Shown in pieces: positions 8,408-20,541 of a stretch of DNA of 64,000 nucleotides. The DNA comes from Haliovirga abyssi (GTDB taxonomy: Bacteria > Fusobacteriota > Fusobacteriia > Fusobacteriales > Haliovirgaceae). Positions within the stretch are counted from its first letter, which is position 1. Each line of letters starts with the position of its first letter. Position numbers and translations under genes: made by a program. The stretch covers positions 2,352,637-2,416,636 of the forward strand of contig NZ_AP027059.1 of assembly GCF_030295325.1 (NCBI RefSeq), read 5' to 3'. The notes under the pieces were generated by a model. That model was not told where the DNA came from and searched no databases. It saw only the letters and a list, made by a program, of their open reading frames with translations.

Positions 8408-9827
8408 GAATCATACCTCCAATCACTGCTACTGCACTTGTCATTATATCTGAAATTTGGTTTATTTGCATATAACAAAGCACCAAAGATGTAAATAGCA
8501 ATATATATTGTGGATAAACTCTCCATCTGTTTTCTTTTACTTTAGGCTCTACTTCTGATTCTCCAAATGACATTTTTACCACATATTTTGAAAGTCCTGC
8601 AAATATTAAAATTAAACTTAACACAAATATTCCAGCACTTATATATGCACCTCTTCTTAATGCACCCAAAACTATAAAAAACTCACTAAAAAATAGTCCA
8701 AATGGAGGAAATCCAGCTATTCCAATAAACCCAGCAAACATTATAATCGCTGTTTTAGGTAAAAATTTGAATATATTTCCAACTTTATCTATTAATTTAG
8801 TTTTATAACTCATTAGCACATTTCCTGCTGATAAAAACAGAGAAGATTTTATCAAAGCATGATGAACTAAATGAAACATAGCACCATATGCAGCTATTCC
8901 GCCTATTCCTGTTCCAAATGCAATAATACCCATATTTTCTATACTTGAATAAGCCAACATTCTTTTATAATCATATTGTTTTAATATAAATACCGCTGCT
9001 ACAACTGTTGATAATAGTCCTAATATTATTAATGATACATCTGCAAATTTCCCTAATTCTGCCAAATGCAATATCCTACTCATTTTAAATATTCCCAAAA
9101 ATGCTGTATTTAACAAAGCTCCTGAAAGTAATGCTGAAGCTGGACTTGGAGCTTCACTATGTGCATCTGGAAGCCAAGTATGCATTGGAGCAAGTCCCAT
9201 TTTTGTTCCATACCCAATTAATATAAATAAAAATCCTATTTTTAACCAATCTTTATTTAATAACATTGCATTTTTTTCTAATTCTGTAAAATTCAAATTT
9301 ATACTTAATCCAGCTTTATCTCTTGCTATTGCTATTAAAAATGTTCCAAGTAGCGCTAATGCAATTCCTACAGAACACACTAACACATATTTCCAAGTTG
9401 CTTCTAATGCTGTTTTTGTCTTATGAACATATATAAGTGGAGCACTTGTTAAGCTTGTTGCCTCTACCGATATCCAAAACAGTATTAAACTATTTGAAAT
9501 TGCAACAGAACTCATTGATGCTAAGAAAAATAGCATAGAACTTGTAAAAAGTTTTTCATTTTCCATCTTCTCTTCTTTTAAATAAGAAACTGTATAAATT
9601 GATATCATAAAAAAAAGATATGATGTCACCGCTAAAACTAATATTCCTTCTGGTTTTATTCCTACATATTCATTAAATAATGGAACTGAAATCCCCCTCC
9701 AAATTAAAATTGTAAATATAATGTGAATTAAACCAGTAATTGGCAAAAGCCATCTTCCATATTTGTTTTTCACCAATAATGATAATATTCCTGCTATAAT
9801 TGGTATTAAAATAACTAACTCAGCCAT
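8400..9827 (-). CDS. HyfF/NuoN-type proton-translocating membrane subunit
   Basis: A 475-residue polytopic membrane protein of the MrpA/NuoL-M-N antiporter-like family. Motifs are FWISVEATSLTSAPLIY (conserved Glu in TM5), MGLAPMHTWLPDAHSEAPSPASALLSG and LAYSSIENMGIIAFG, the usual quinone/proton channel signatures of HyfF and Ehr subunits. About 14 membrane segments can be counted. In the complex it would move protons or sodium ions across the inner membrane. It follows the HyfE-like gene by 4 bases and overlaps the next gene. Confidence 0.92.
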   Translation of the reverse strand: MAELVILIPIIAGILSLLVKNKYGRWLLPITGLIHIIFTILIWRGISVPLFNEYVGIKPEGILVLAVTSYLFFMISIYTVSYLKEEKMENEKLFTSSMLFFLASMSSVAISNSLILFWISVEATSLTSAPLIYVHKTKTALEATWKYVLVCSVGIALALLGTFLIAIARDKAGLSINLNFTELEKNAMLLNKDWLKIGFLFILIGYGTKMGLAPMHTWLPDAHSEAPSPASALLSGALLNTAFLGIFKMSRILHLAELGKFADVSLIILGLLSTVVAAVFILKQYDYKRMLAYSSIENMGIIAFGTGIGGIAAYGAMFHLVHHALIKSSLFLSAGNVLMSYKTKLIDKVGNIFKFLPKTAIIMFAGFIGIAGFPPFGLFFSEFFIVLGALRRGAYISAGIFVLSLILIFAGLSKYVVKMSFGESEVEPKVKENRWRVYPQYILLFTSLVLCYMQINQISDIMTSAVAVIGGMIHE

Positions 9828-9831
9828 ATTA

Positions 9832-10467
9832 TTACTCCTTTAAATTTTTTAGTTTTGAACTATTTATATCGTGAAATGTAATATTTATTTGTTGAAGTAC
9901 AATTACCATAATCATCACTCCAACTAAAATATCCAATAATACTCCAAATTCAACAATATATCTACTTTTATTTGATAGGGTTATTCCTATTAAATAAATT
10001 CCATTTTCCATCATTAAATATCCTATTATTTGAGTTATCGTTTTTCTTCTAGATGTCAGCAAAAACATACCTGATATTATAGTTGCCATTGCTGTAATCC
10101 CGAGTAAATTCCCACCAATTGGGAAATGCACTTTATTTCCTAAATATGTTGATAAAACTATTATGAATAAGGCTATAAACATCGAAAAATTATACCCTAT
10201 AATTGGCTCTATCTCTTTTTTTATTTTAATTTTATTAAATACACTCATTAACAACCAAGGAATTAAAAATCCTTTTACAGTCAAAGTTATTAATATAAAT
10301 ATAGCTGTTATTGTTGAAATTTTTTCTTCTAAAAACATAGGCATTATTGAAACTAATGCTCCTTGCAAAAACATAACCATAATCAAAATTCTTAACCTAC
10401 TAGAATTAAGTGCAAAAATAAGCGATAGCAATATTACGGAAAGCATTATATGTGATATTGTAATCAT
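9832..10467 (-). CDS. HyfE-like membrane subunit
   Basis: A 211-residue protein with about six to seven membrane segments; its C-terminal half has MENGIYLIGITL, typical of HyfE/NuoK-like subunits of hydrogenase-4 and related complexes. Its role is structural or in ion translocation within the membrane arm. Start and stop overlap neighbours by the ATGA arrangement (10464-10467), so it is translated together with the NuoH-like gene. The length fits HyfE (about 216). Confidence 0.88.
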   Translation of the reverse strand: MITISHIMLSVILLSLIFALNSSRLRILIMVMFLQGALVSIMPMFLEEKISTITAIFILITLTVKGFLIPWLLMSVFNKIKIKKEIEPIIGYNFSMFIALFIIVLSTYLGNKVHFPIGGNLLGITAMATIISGMFLLTSRRKTITQIIGYLMMENGIYLIGITLSNKSRYIVEFGVLLDILVGVMIMVIVLQQINITFHDINSSKLKNLKE

Positions 10468-11384
10468 TTTAACCTCCCTAAAATAATTATATTTGCAAAA
10501 AAGACTAATGCAAAAGATGTTAATATATATTTAGGAACTTTAGTAAATCTAAATCTTGCCATAATAGATTCTACAATTCCAATAAACAGATATATTAAAG
10601 CAACAACTATATAAAATACTATTATGTCTACCCAGAAATTTCTAAAAGAAAACGGAACTATTAATCTTGCTATAAACACTGAATAAAACATAAGTTTCAT
10701 ATTAGCTCCAAGATGTATAAGCCCTAATTCTGGTCCACTATGGTCAAGCACCATAACTTCATGAATCATTGTAAGCTCTAAATGTGTTGCATGGTCATCT
10801 ACTGGTATTCTTGAATTTTCTGTAAGCAAAATCATAAATAGCGATATGATTATTAACATTAACGAAGCTCCATACATCCCCCATAAATTCATACCATTTG
10901 CAATTGATAAACTTTTAGAAAAACTTATAGTTCCAGTTATTTTTTGTATAAATATAAATGTCATAAACAGAGTTAATTCTGCTATAATTGAAAAATAAGC
11001 TTCTCTACTAGCTCCCATTCCTTCAAAAGCCGATCCTGTATCAAGTGCTGCTAATATTGTGAAAAATCTTCCTAATGCCATAAGATAAATTATAAAAATC
11101 ATATCTCCTTTAAATGAAAATATTGAATTTACCCCTCCAAATGGAAAAAACATTAAAACTACTGTTATTACTGAAAATGATATTATTACACTCATTCTAA
11201 AAATAAACGTTGTAGTCTCACTATAAACAGAGCTTTTATATTTAAAAAGTTTTATTAAAGTATAATAATTAATAAATATTGAAGGTCCCTTTCTACCTGC
11301 AAAGAATGCTTTTACTTTCAATATTATTGCTGCAAATAATGGTGAAATTAAAACAGTTAAAACAAATAATATTATAGATTTCAT
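10464..11384 (-). CDS. NuoH/HyfC-like membrane anchor subunit
   Basis: A 306-residue membrane protein of the complex I NuoH / hydrogenase HyfC family, which links the membrane arm to the hydrophilic module. Family marks are the FAGRKGPSIF loop, GSAFEGMGASREAYFS (the conserved Glu-rich loop), ENSRIPVDDHATHLELTMIHE and the C-terminal GIVESIMARFR. The start at 11384 is supported by GAGGTGG upstream and by an ATGA overlap with the stop of the NuoL-like gene; the longer open frame to 11471 is rejected because it lacks these. Confidence 0.92.
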   Translation of the reverse strand: MKSIILFVLTVLISPLFAAIILKVKAFFAGRKGPSIFINYYTLIKLFKYKSSVYSETTTFIFRMSVIISFSVITVVLMFFPFGGVNSIFSFKGDMIFIIYLMALGRFFTILAALDTGSAFEGMGASREAYFSIIAELTLFMTFIFIQKITGTISFSKSLSIANGMNLWGMYGASLMLIIISLFMILLTENSRIPVDDHATHLELTMIHEVMVLDHSGPELGLIHLGANMKLMFYSVFIARLIVPFSFRNFWVDIIVFYIVVALIYLFIGIVESIMARFRFTKVPKYILTSFALVFFANIIILGRLK

Positions 11385-13354
11385 TTTATTACCACCTCTA
11401 CTATTAATAACAATACTATTCCTCCTACAATATATAATATGTAGGCATGAAGGTCTCCAGATTGTATCCATCTTAATTTATCCATCACTGCTAAAACTGG
11501 TCTTACAATGTATTTCATTATAAAATATTCTGCTATGTCTATTGTTTTAGAATGATATTTACTTTTTTTAGGAAATAATCCTTCAACTTCTATTGTTTTT
11601 TCTTCTATTTTTATAAATGGTTTAAAAAAATTAACTATCTCCATTGCATATGAACTACCTGTATATTGCATTTTTGATGTTCCATATTTATATCCACAAC
11701 CCCAAGTAACACTTTTTTTATTCTTTGAATTTATATAAAATATTTTCCATAAAATATATACTACAATTAATACTCCTAAAAATATCATTGCTCCAAATGT
11801 TATTTCAGATGGAATTGTTAATGTTGGCATAACTGCATCTTTTGACACAAACCAAAATGTTTTTACAATATTTGACACTACATTAATAGGTAATGCTGGT
11901 AAAATTCCAATTGAAATACACACTAATGCCAATATTTCCATTGGAAGTGTCATTTCCCATTTACTTTCAACAGCTTTTGCTGCTTTTTCATTTCTTGCAT
12001 TTCCTAAAAATACCACTCCAATCACTTTTGTAAAACAAGCTGCTGCTAATCCGCCTATTATAGCAAGTGACAAAATTACAAATGTAGCAAAAGCAAATGA
12101 AACTCCACTTCCACTGTTAATTCCACTAAATCCAGCAAAATATATTAAAAATTCACTTACAAATCCGTTAAATGGTGGTACTCCTGATATAGCTAATGCT
12201 CCTACTAAAAATGTTATTCCTGTAATCTTCATATTTTTCATCAAACCACCCATTTGTTCTATAACTTCAAGCTTAGTTTGATGTAAAACAGAACCTGCTC
12301 CCATAAATAGCAATGATTTAAACAGTGCATGATTTAATATATGTAATATCCCACCAGCAAATCCAAATATAGCCATTGTACTATTTCCAATAGAAACTCC
12401 AACCATTCCAATTCCTAATCCAGTGGTAATTATTCCTATATTCTCAATACTGTGATATGCCAATAATTTTTTCAAATTATGTTGTCCTAAAGCATATACA
12501 ACTCCTAAAACTCCTGATATTGCTCCAATTATTACTACCATATAACTTATGGAAATCATATTTGTATGTAAAATAAGATACATTTTTATAATTCCATAAA
12601 TCCCAATTTTTATCATAACTCCTGACATAATTGCAGATACTTGACTTGGTGCCACAGGATGTGCATAAGGCAGCCACACGTGAACAGGAAACAATCCTGC
12701 TTTTGAACCAAATCCAATAAATGCTAATATAAATGCAATTAATTTTATGTTATCAGGTATATTTCCAATTGTGTCAAATCCAAAACTTTTTGTATACGCA
12801 TAAATCAATCCAAATGAAGCAAAAATTGCCATTCCTCCAATGTGAGTAAATACAAAATATACATAACCTGCTTTTCTAACTTTTTCTTTATTATAGTCAT
12901 AAATAACTAAAAAGAATGCTGATAAAGACATAACTTCCCAAGCAAATGCAAATGTAAGTAAATTATTTGCAATTACTACTAAAATCATAGATACCACTAA
13001 TATAGAATAAAAAAAGTAATTCCCAGCTACCCTTAATGCTTTTTTTCTATTCTCCATATATGAATACCCATATAAAGCTCCTAACATACCAACAAAGCAT
13101 ATAATCGTTATAAAAAATGCTGATAATGGTGTTACTTTAAATTCCATTGGGAAATGCATTAGTCCACTGTATTTCACTATATCAGGATAGTTCCCTGTTA
13201 ATAACTCTTTAATAGCTGTAATAACTCCCAATATTGAACCTAATCCAATAAAAAAGACTGCTGTTACTCTCATAAAAGTAAAATTTTTATATAAAACTAA
13301 TGGCAAACTGCCACCTAATAATATAAAAAAAATTACTACCCAAATAGTGCCCAT
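11381..13354 (-). CDS. HyfB/NuoL-like proton-translocating membrane subunit
   Basis: A 657-residue polytopic protein, the largest antiporter-like subunit of the complex. Signatures are FAFAWEVMSLSAFFLVIYD (TM5 Glu), GSKAGLFPVHVWLPYAHPVAPSQ and LLAYHSIENIGIITTG. Length and order (before the NuoH-like gene) match HyfB. A cytoplasmic-looking C-terminal stretch with GCGYKYGTSKMQYTGSSYAM is usual for this group. The start codon is preceded by GGAGGAGAGGTT. It lies 25 bases after the HTH-EIIA gene. Confidence 0.92.
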   Translation of the reverse strand: MGTIWVVIFFILLGGSLPLVLYKNFTFMRVTAVFFIGLGSILGVITAIKELLTGNYPDIVKYSGLMHFPMEFKVTPLSAFFITIICFVGMLGALYGYSYMENRKKALRVAGNYFFYSILVVSMILVVIANNLLTFAFAWEVMSLSAFFLVIYDYNKEKVRKAGYVYFVFTHIGGMAIFASFGLIYAYTKSFGFDTIGNIPDNIKLIAFILAFIGFGSKAGLFPVHVWLPYAHPVAPSQVSAIMSGVMIKIGIYGIIKMYLILHTNMISISYMVVIIGAISGVLGVVYALGQHNLKKLLAYHSIENIGIITTGLGIGMVGVSIGNSTMAIFGFAGGILHILNHALFKSLLFMGAGSVLHQTKLEVIEQMGGLMKNMKITGITFLVGALAISGVPPFNGFVSEFLIYFAGFSGINSGSGVSFAFATFVILSLAIIGGLAAACFTKVIGVVFLGNARNEKAAKAVESKWEMTLPMEILALVCISIGILPALPINVVSNIVKTFWFVSKDAVMPTLTIPSEITFGAMIFLGVLIVVYILWKIFYINSKNKKSVTWGCGYKYGTSKMQYTGSSYAMEIVNFFKPFIKIEEKTIEVEGLFPKKSKYHSKTIDIAEYFIMKYIVRPVLAVMDKLRWIQSGDLHAYILYIVGGIVLLLIVEVVIK

Positions 13355-13379
13355 AACCTCTCCTCCATTTAAAATTAAT

Positions 13380-14060
13380 TTATATTTTTTTTCTTCTTTC
13401 CATTATTTCATCCCATTCAACTTTTTTTAATCTTATAAACTCAATAATTTTTTCTTTTGATTGAAGCTCCAGCATATCTAGAAACTCCTTATTACGAGAT
13501 AAAAAAGATATTTTAGCCAATAATTCTATATGTCTCTCTTTTCTAGCACTCAAAATTAAAAATAATGTATGTATTTTTTTACCATCCAAAGCATTATAAT
13601 CTATTGGCTTTTTTAAAAAACATACAAAAACTCTCTCATCTTCTATCTCCTCAATAACTTTCTCTTGAGGATGAGGCACTGCTATTCCATTTCCTATTCC
13701 TGTAGATATCATCTCTTCTCTTTTTATTAATTCTTCAATTAATTTATCTTTTTTCAAATTTACAGGCAATTTAATAATTCCCACCATATTTTCTATTACC
13801 TCTTTTACATCATCTCCTTCTACTTCATAAAACCCACCTTTTCCCAATAAATCTGGCAAATTAATCGGTTCTTCATCTTCTATTTCTTTTTTTCTATTTA
13901 CCATTTTATTTTCTGAAATCCACCTGTTTATCTCTTCTTCACTAAAACGATATTGCCCATTGATTTTATAAGCAGGTATTTTCCCTGATTTTATCCAACG
14001 GTAAATAGTTTTTTCCGATACATTTAAAATCTCCGTAATATCAGCAATTTTTAAGTTCAT
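13380..14060 (-). CDS. Helix-turn-helix / PTS EIIA (PtsN-type) fusion protein
   Basis: A 226-residue protein. Residues 1-50 form an excisionase/MerR-like HTH (ILNVSEKTIYRWIKSGKIPAYKINGQYRF), followed by a charged linker and a PTS EIIA-type-2 domain (about 70-220) with the phosphorylatable His130 in GNGIAVPHPQ. It is probably a DNA-binding regulator whose state follows PTS phosphorylation, placed as first gene of the hydrogenase-related operon. A second EIIA domain is fused to the ClC channel at 21759. The start has CAGGAGATGATAA upstream, and a consensus promoter with direct repeats sits further upstream. Confidence 0.88.
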   Translation of the reverse strand: MNLKIADITEILNVSEKTIYRWIKSGKIPAYKINGQYRFSEEEINRWISENKMVNRKKEIEDEEPINLPDLLGKGGFYEVEGDDVKEVIENMVGIIKLPVNLKKDKLIEELIKREEMISTGIGNGIAVPHPQEKVIEEIEDERVFVCFLKKPIDYNALDGKKIHTLFLILSARKERHIELLAKISFLSRNKEFLDMLELQSKEKIIEFIRLKKVEWDEIMERRKKI

Positions 14061-14120
14061 TTATCATCTCCTGTGCTTATTTTTTATGTGTCCAATGCTA
14101 GCTTTATATAAATTGTCTCT

Positions 14121-14170
14121 ATTTTACTCTTAATTTCTATTTTTGTCAACAAATGTCTTTAAATGTCTAA
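14121..14170 (-). promoter_or_regulatory. Promoter of the Ehr operon with 10-bp direct repeats
   Basis: Minus strand TTGACA (14144-14149), a 17-base spacer, TAAAAT (14121-14126). Directly upstream of the -35 box, AAATGTCTTT (14151-14160) and AAATGTCTAA (14161-14170) are direct repeats in plus-strand reading, spaced one helical turn apart; a plausible site for the HTH protein encoded first in the operon. Confidence 0.75.
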
Positions 14171-14224
14171 TTGTTTTTTTATAATTAGATTAAAAATTTA
14201 ACCTTAACATATCGAAAATCTTCC

Positions 14225-14253
14225 TTGCAAAATTACTAATAAAATACTATAAT
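14225..14253 (+). promoter_or_regulatory. Promoter of the small gene at 14303
   Basis: TTGCAA (14225-14230), 17 bases, TATAAT (14248-14253), then 49 bases to the ATG with CAGGAGATGATT before it. Confidence 0.75.
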
Positions 14254-14302
14254 AACTAATAAGAATATTATTATTTTTAATGGCTCTCCAGGAGATGATT
14301 AT

Positions 14303-14647
14303 ATGAATATTATTTTAGAATTAATTAATAAGAACTTTAGCGACTATTTATGTATCTATGAAATCAAAGATTCATTTTTTTTTAATGGATTGGAAATTGA
14401 AGATAGTGAAATTGAAAAAATACTTTTTAAATATACTAAAAATAATAATGAAATTTTTGAAATAACCAATTATACTGATTTCCAATTTTCTAATATAACC
14501 TTAAATGAACTTTCAGAAGATTTACAAGATTATATTCAAAACAAAAGAAAACAATATAGTATAAATAATAATTTAGATAATCTCTCTAACAATAACTATT
14601 TAGATACAGATTTTCATATAAAAAAGAAACAGCTCAAATTAATATGA
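14303..14647 (+). CDS. Small protein of unknown function
   Basis: A 114-residue acidic, Asn-rich protein that I cannot place in any family. It has no signal peptide or membrane segment, some leucine/isoleucine-spaced stretches (LELINKNF, LNELSEDLQDYI) and a basic end (HIKKKQLKLI). That it is a real gene is supported by its own consensus promoter, a good ribosome site (GGAGATGATT) and a perfect terminator whose stem overlaps the last codons. It is isolated on the plus strand between the Ehr operon and the rRNA operon. Confidence 0.7.
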   Translation: MNIILELINKNFSDYLCIYEIKDSFFFNGLEIEDSEIEKILFKYTKNNNEIFEITNYTDFQFSNITLNELSEDLQDYIQNKRKQYSINNNLDNLSNNNYLDTDFHIKKKQLKLI

Positions 14648-14660
14648 GCTGTTTCTTTTT
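14621..14660. terminator. Bidirectional terminator between the small gene and the rRNA operon
   Basis: A 16-bp perfect stem AAAAAGAAACAGCTCA / TGAGCTGTTTCTTTTT with an 8-base loop. It overlaps the 3' end of the small gene; because both arms end in A/T runs it can also stop the rRNA transcript coming from the other side. Confidence 0.85.
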
Positions 14661-14704
14661 TATATACTCAAATATTTATTAAAATATAATGATTTTAAAT
14701 AAAA

Positions 14705-14792
14705 CTATATTTTAACTTCTTTTTTAATCTTAAATCCATATTCTGATACATACACTCCAAATAATGTCATTATCCCACAAAAAATAAAAAAA
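14705..14792 (-). pseudogene. Possible relic of a membrane transporter C-terminus
   Basis: Downstream of tRNA-Asn the minus strand stays open for about 29 codons and ends with the readable tail FFCGIMTLFGVYVSEYGF followed by a Lys-rich end. A hydrophobic segment with GVY and a basic tail is how many EamA/DMT transporters end. No start or upstream part exists because the tRNA gene abuts it. It may equally be chance reading of AT-rich DNA. Confidence 0.3.
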
Positions 14793-14868
14793 TGGCTCCC
14801 TGAACCGGATTCGAACCAGTGACAAGGTGGTTAACAGCCACCTGCTCTACCAACTGAGCTATCAGGGA
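14793..14868 (-). tRNA. tRNA-Asn (GTT)
   Basis: A 76-base cloverleaf with encoded CCA; acceptor TCCCTGA/TCAGGGA, T-arm GGTTCGAATCC, anticodon loop CTGTTAA. It lies 20 bases after the 5S gene and is probably part of the rRNA transcript. Confidence 0.97.
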
Positions 14869-14888
14869 AACCAGTATGTATAAATTAA

Positions 14889-15008
14889 AGCTTGGCAGGG
14901 ACCTATCCTCCCAGACCGCTACCAGTCAAGTACTTTCGGCGCATAAAGGCTTAACTACCAGGTTCGAAATGTAAACTGGGTGTACCCCTTTAGCTATACC
15001 CACCAAGC
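14889..15008 (-). rRNA. rrf: 5S ribosomal RNA
   Basis: About 118-120 bases starting AGCTTGGTGGGTATAGCT and ending in the complementary CTGCCAAGCT; contains the conserved CGAACCTGG segment. It lies between the 23S and tRNA-Asn genes. Ends are placed from the terminal helix. Confidence 0.95.
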
Positions 15009-15146
15009 TAAATAATAATTGGTTTATGAACGTTTAAAAATAAACTTACGTTATTCTTTAAACAGTTCTTTAATATTCTTTTTTTTAAAAGAGATTCAAA
15101 ATTGTATAGTAATATTACAAGCAGTTTTAATCAAAGAAACTATTTA

Positions 15147-18086
<2,940 letters not shown>

Positions 18087-18190
18087 TATTTTTCTTCTTT
18101 TCTTCTGCTTATTACTTAAAAACGAATTAAAAATATAAAAATATTCTTCAAACGTTTTTTACTACTATACAATTTCCAATGTCCTTTTTA

Positions 18191-18266
18191 TGGTGGAGCT
18201 AAGCGGACTCGAACCGCTGACCCCCGCCTTGCAAGGGCGGTGCTCTCCCAACTGAGCTATAGCCCC
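18191..18266 (-). tRNA. tRNA-Ala (TGC) in the 16S-23S spacer
   Basis: 76 bases including CCA; GGGGCTATAGCTCAG start, anticodon loop TTGCAAG, T-arm GGTTCGAGTCC. Confidence 0.97.
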
Positions 18267-18292
18267 ATAAATGACAAAATCCAATTAAACTA

Positions 18293-18371
<79 letters not shown>

Positions 18372-18412
18372 CTAGGATATAAACCTAATAGAGAGAAGCT
18401 ATTATACTCCTT

Positions 18413-19933
<1,521 letters not shown>

Positions 19934-20028
19934 ATATTTTTTTACACCTTTTTGTCTTTTTCTTGGTTTGCTTTACTTCTCTCTATTAAGTTTTCAATGT
20001 CCTTTGCCCTCTCTCGAGGACGAGATTA

Positions 20029-20057
20029 ATATTATCACACTTATCACATTTTGTCAA
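20029..20057 (-). promoter_or_regulatory. rRNA operon promoter
   Basis: Minus strand TTGACA (20052-20057), 17 bases, TAATAT (20029-20034), followed by a GC-richer leader with CTCGTCCTCGAGAG. It lies about 100 bases before the 16S gene. A full -35 consensus is expected for a strong rRNA promoter. Confidence 0.85.
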
Positions 20058-20116
20058 ACATTTTTTTGCTTTTTTTTAATTTTTTTTTTATAAATCTTAT
20101 AATCCCTTTAAAACAA

Positions 20117-20162
20117 AGGCTTACACGAAAATAAATTTATGATTTTATTTTTGTGCAAGCCT
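20117..20162. terminator. Hairpin terminator after the PII-like/antiporter genes
   Basis: A 19-bp stem, AGGCTTACACGAAAATAAA against TTTATTTTTGTGCAAGCCT with one G-C/A mismatch region, followed by T runs on both strands. It separates the ion-transport operon from the rRNA promoter. Confidence 0.8.
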
Positions 20163-20191
20163 ATTTTTTTTTAATTACTTTTAAATAAATT

Positions 20192-20530
20192 TTAACTTTT
20201 TTCAATTTTATCAAAAATATAATCCACTTTCCACGCTACTACTCTTATTATATCATCATTTTCTATATCAATATCTGCTTCTTTTAATATATTTATAAAA
20301 TCATCAATTTGCTTTTTTTCTTTAACTAAAGCGGTTATTAATATTACTTTTTTAGATTTATCTTCTTCCGTTTTAAAAAATCCTTTGAATATTGGCATTT
20401 CATCTCTTAGTATACTATCTAAATTATTTCCTTCTACATAAGAAGCTTTATCTATTTCTACACTTTCTAATGCCAAAAATATATCATCTTTATAATCTAT
20501 ATCTATTATTTTTAAAAACATAAAATACAT
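20192..20530 (-). CDS. PII-like small signalling protein next to an antiporter
   Basis: A 112-residue soluble protein whose layout resembles the GlnB/PII superfamily: a start strand (MFLKIIDIDYKDDIFLAL), the KASYVEGNNL segment before a flexible loop with MPIFKGFFK, then KKVILITALVKEKKQIDDFINIL and an end strand IIRVVAWKVDYIF. PII-like proteins bind nucleotides and tune membrane transporters. The gene follows the CPA2 antiporter gene by 11 bases, so a role in controlling that antiporter is a fair inference. The family call rests on fold-like pattern only, and the classical uridylylation loop is not seen. Confidence 0.55.
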   Translation of the reverse strand: MYFMFLKIIDIDYKDDIFLALESVEIDKASYVEGNNLDSILRDEMPIFKGFFKTEEDKSKKVILITALVKEKKQIDDFINILKEADIDIENDDIIRVVAWKVDYIFDKIEKS

Positions 20531-20541
20531 ATTATACCTCC

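Noticed and set aside
10464-11471. Longer frame for the NuoH-like gene starting at 11471
   Set aside because: The extension overlaps the NuoL-like gene, has no ribosome site and no homologous look; the ATG at 11384 has an ATGA overlap and GAGGTGG.
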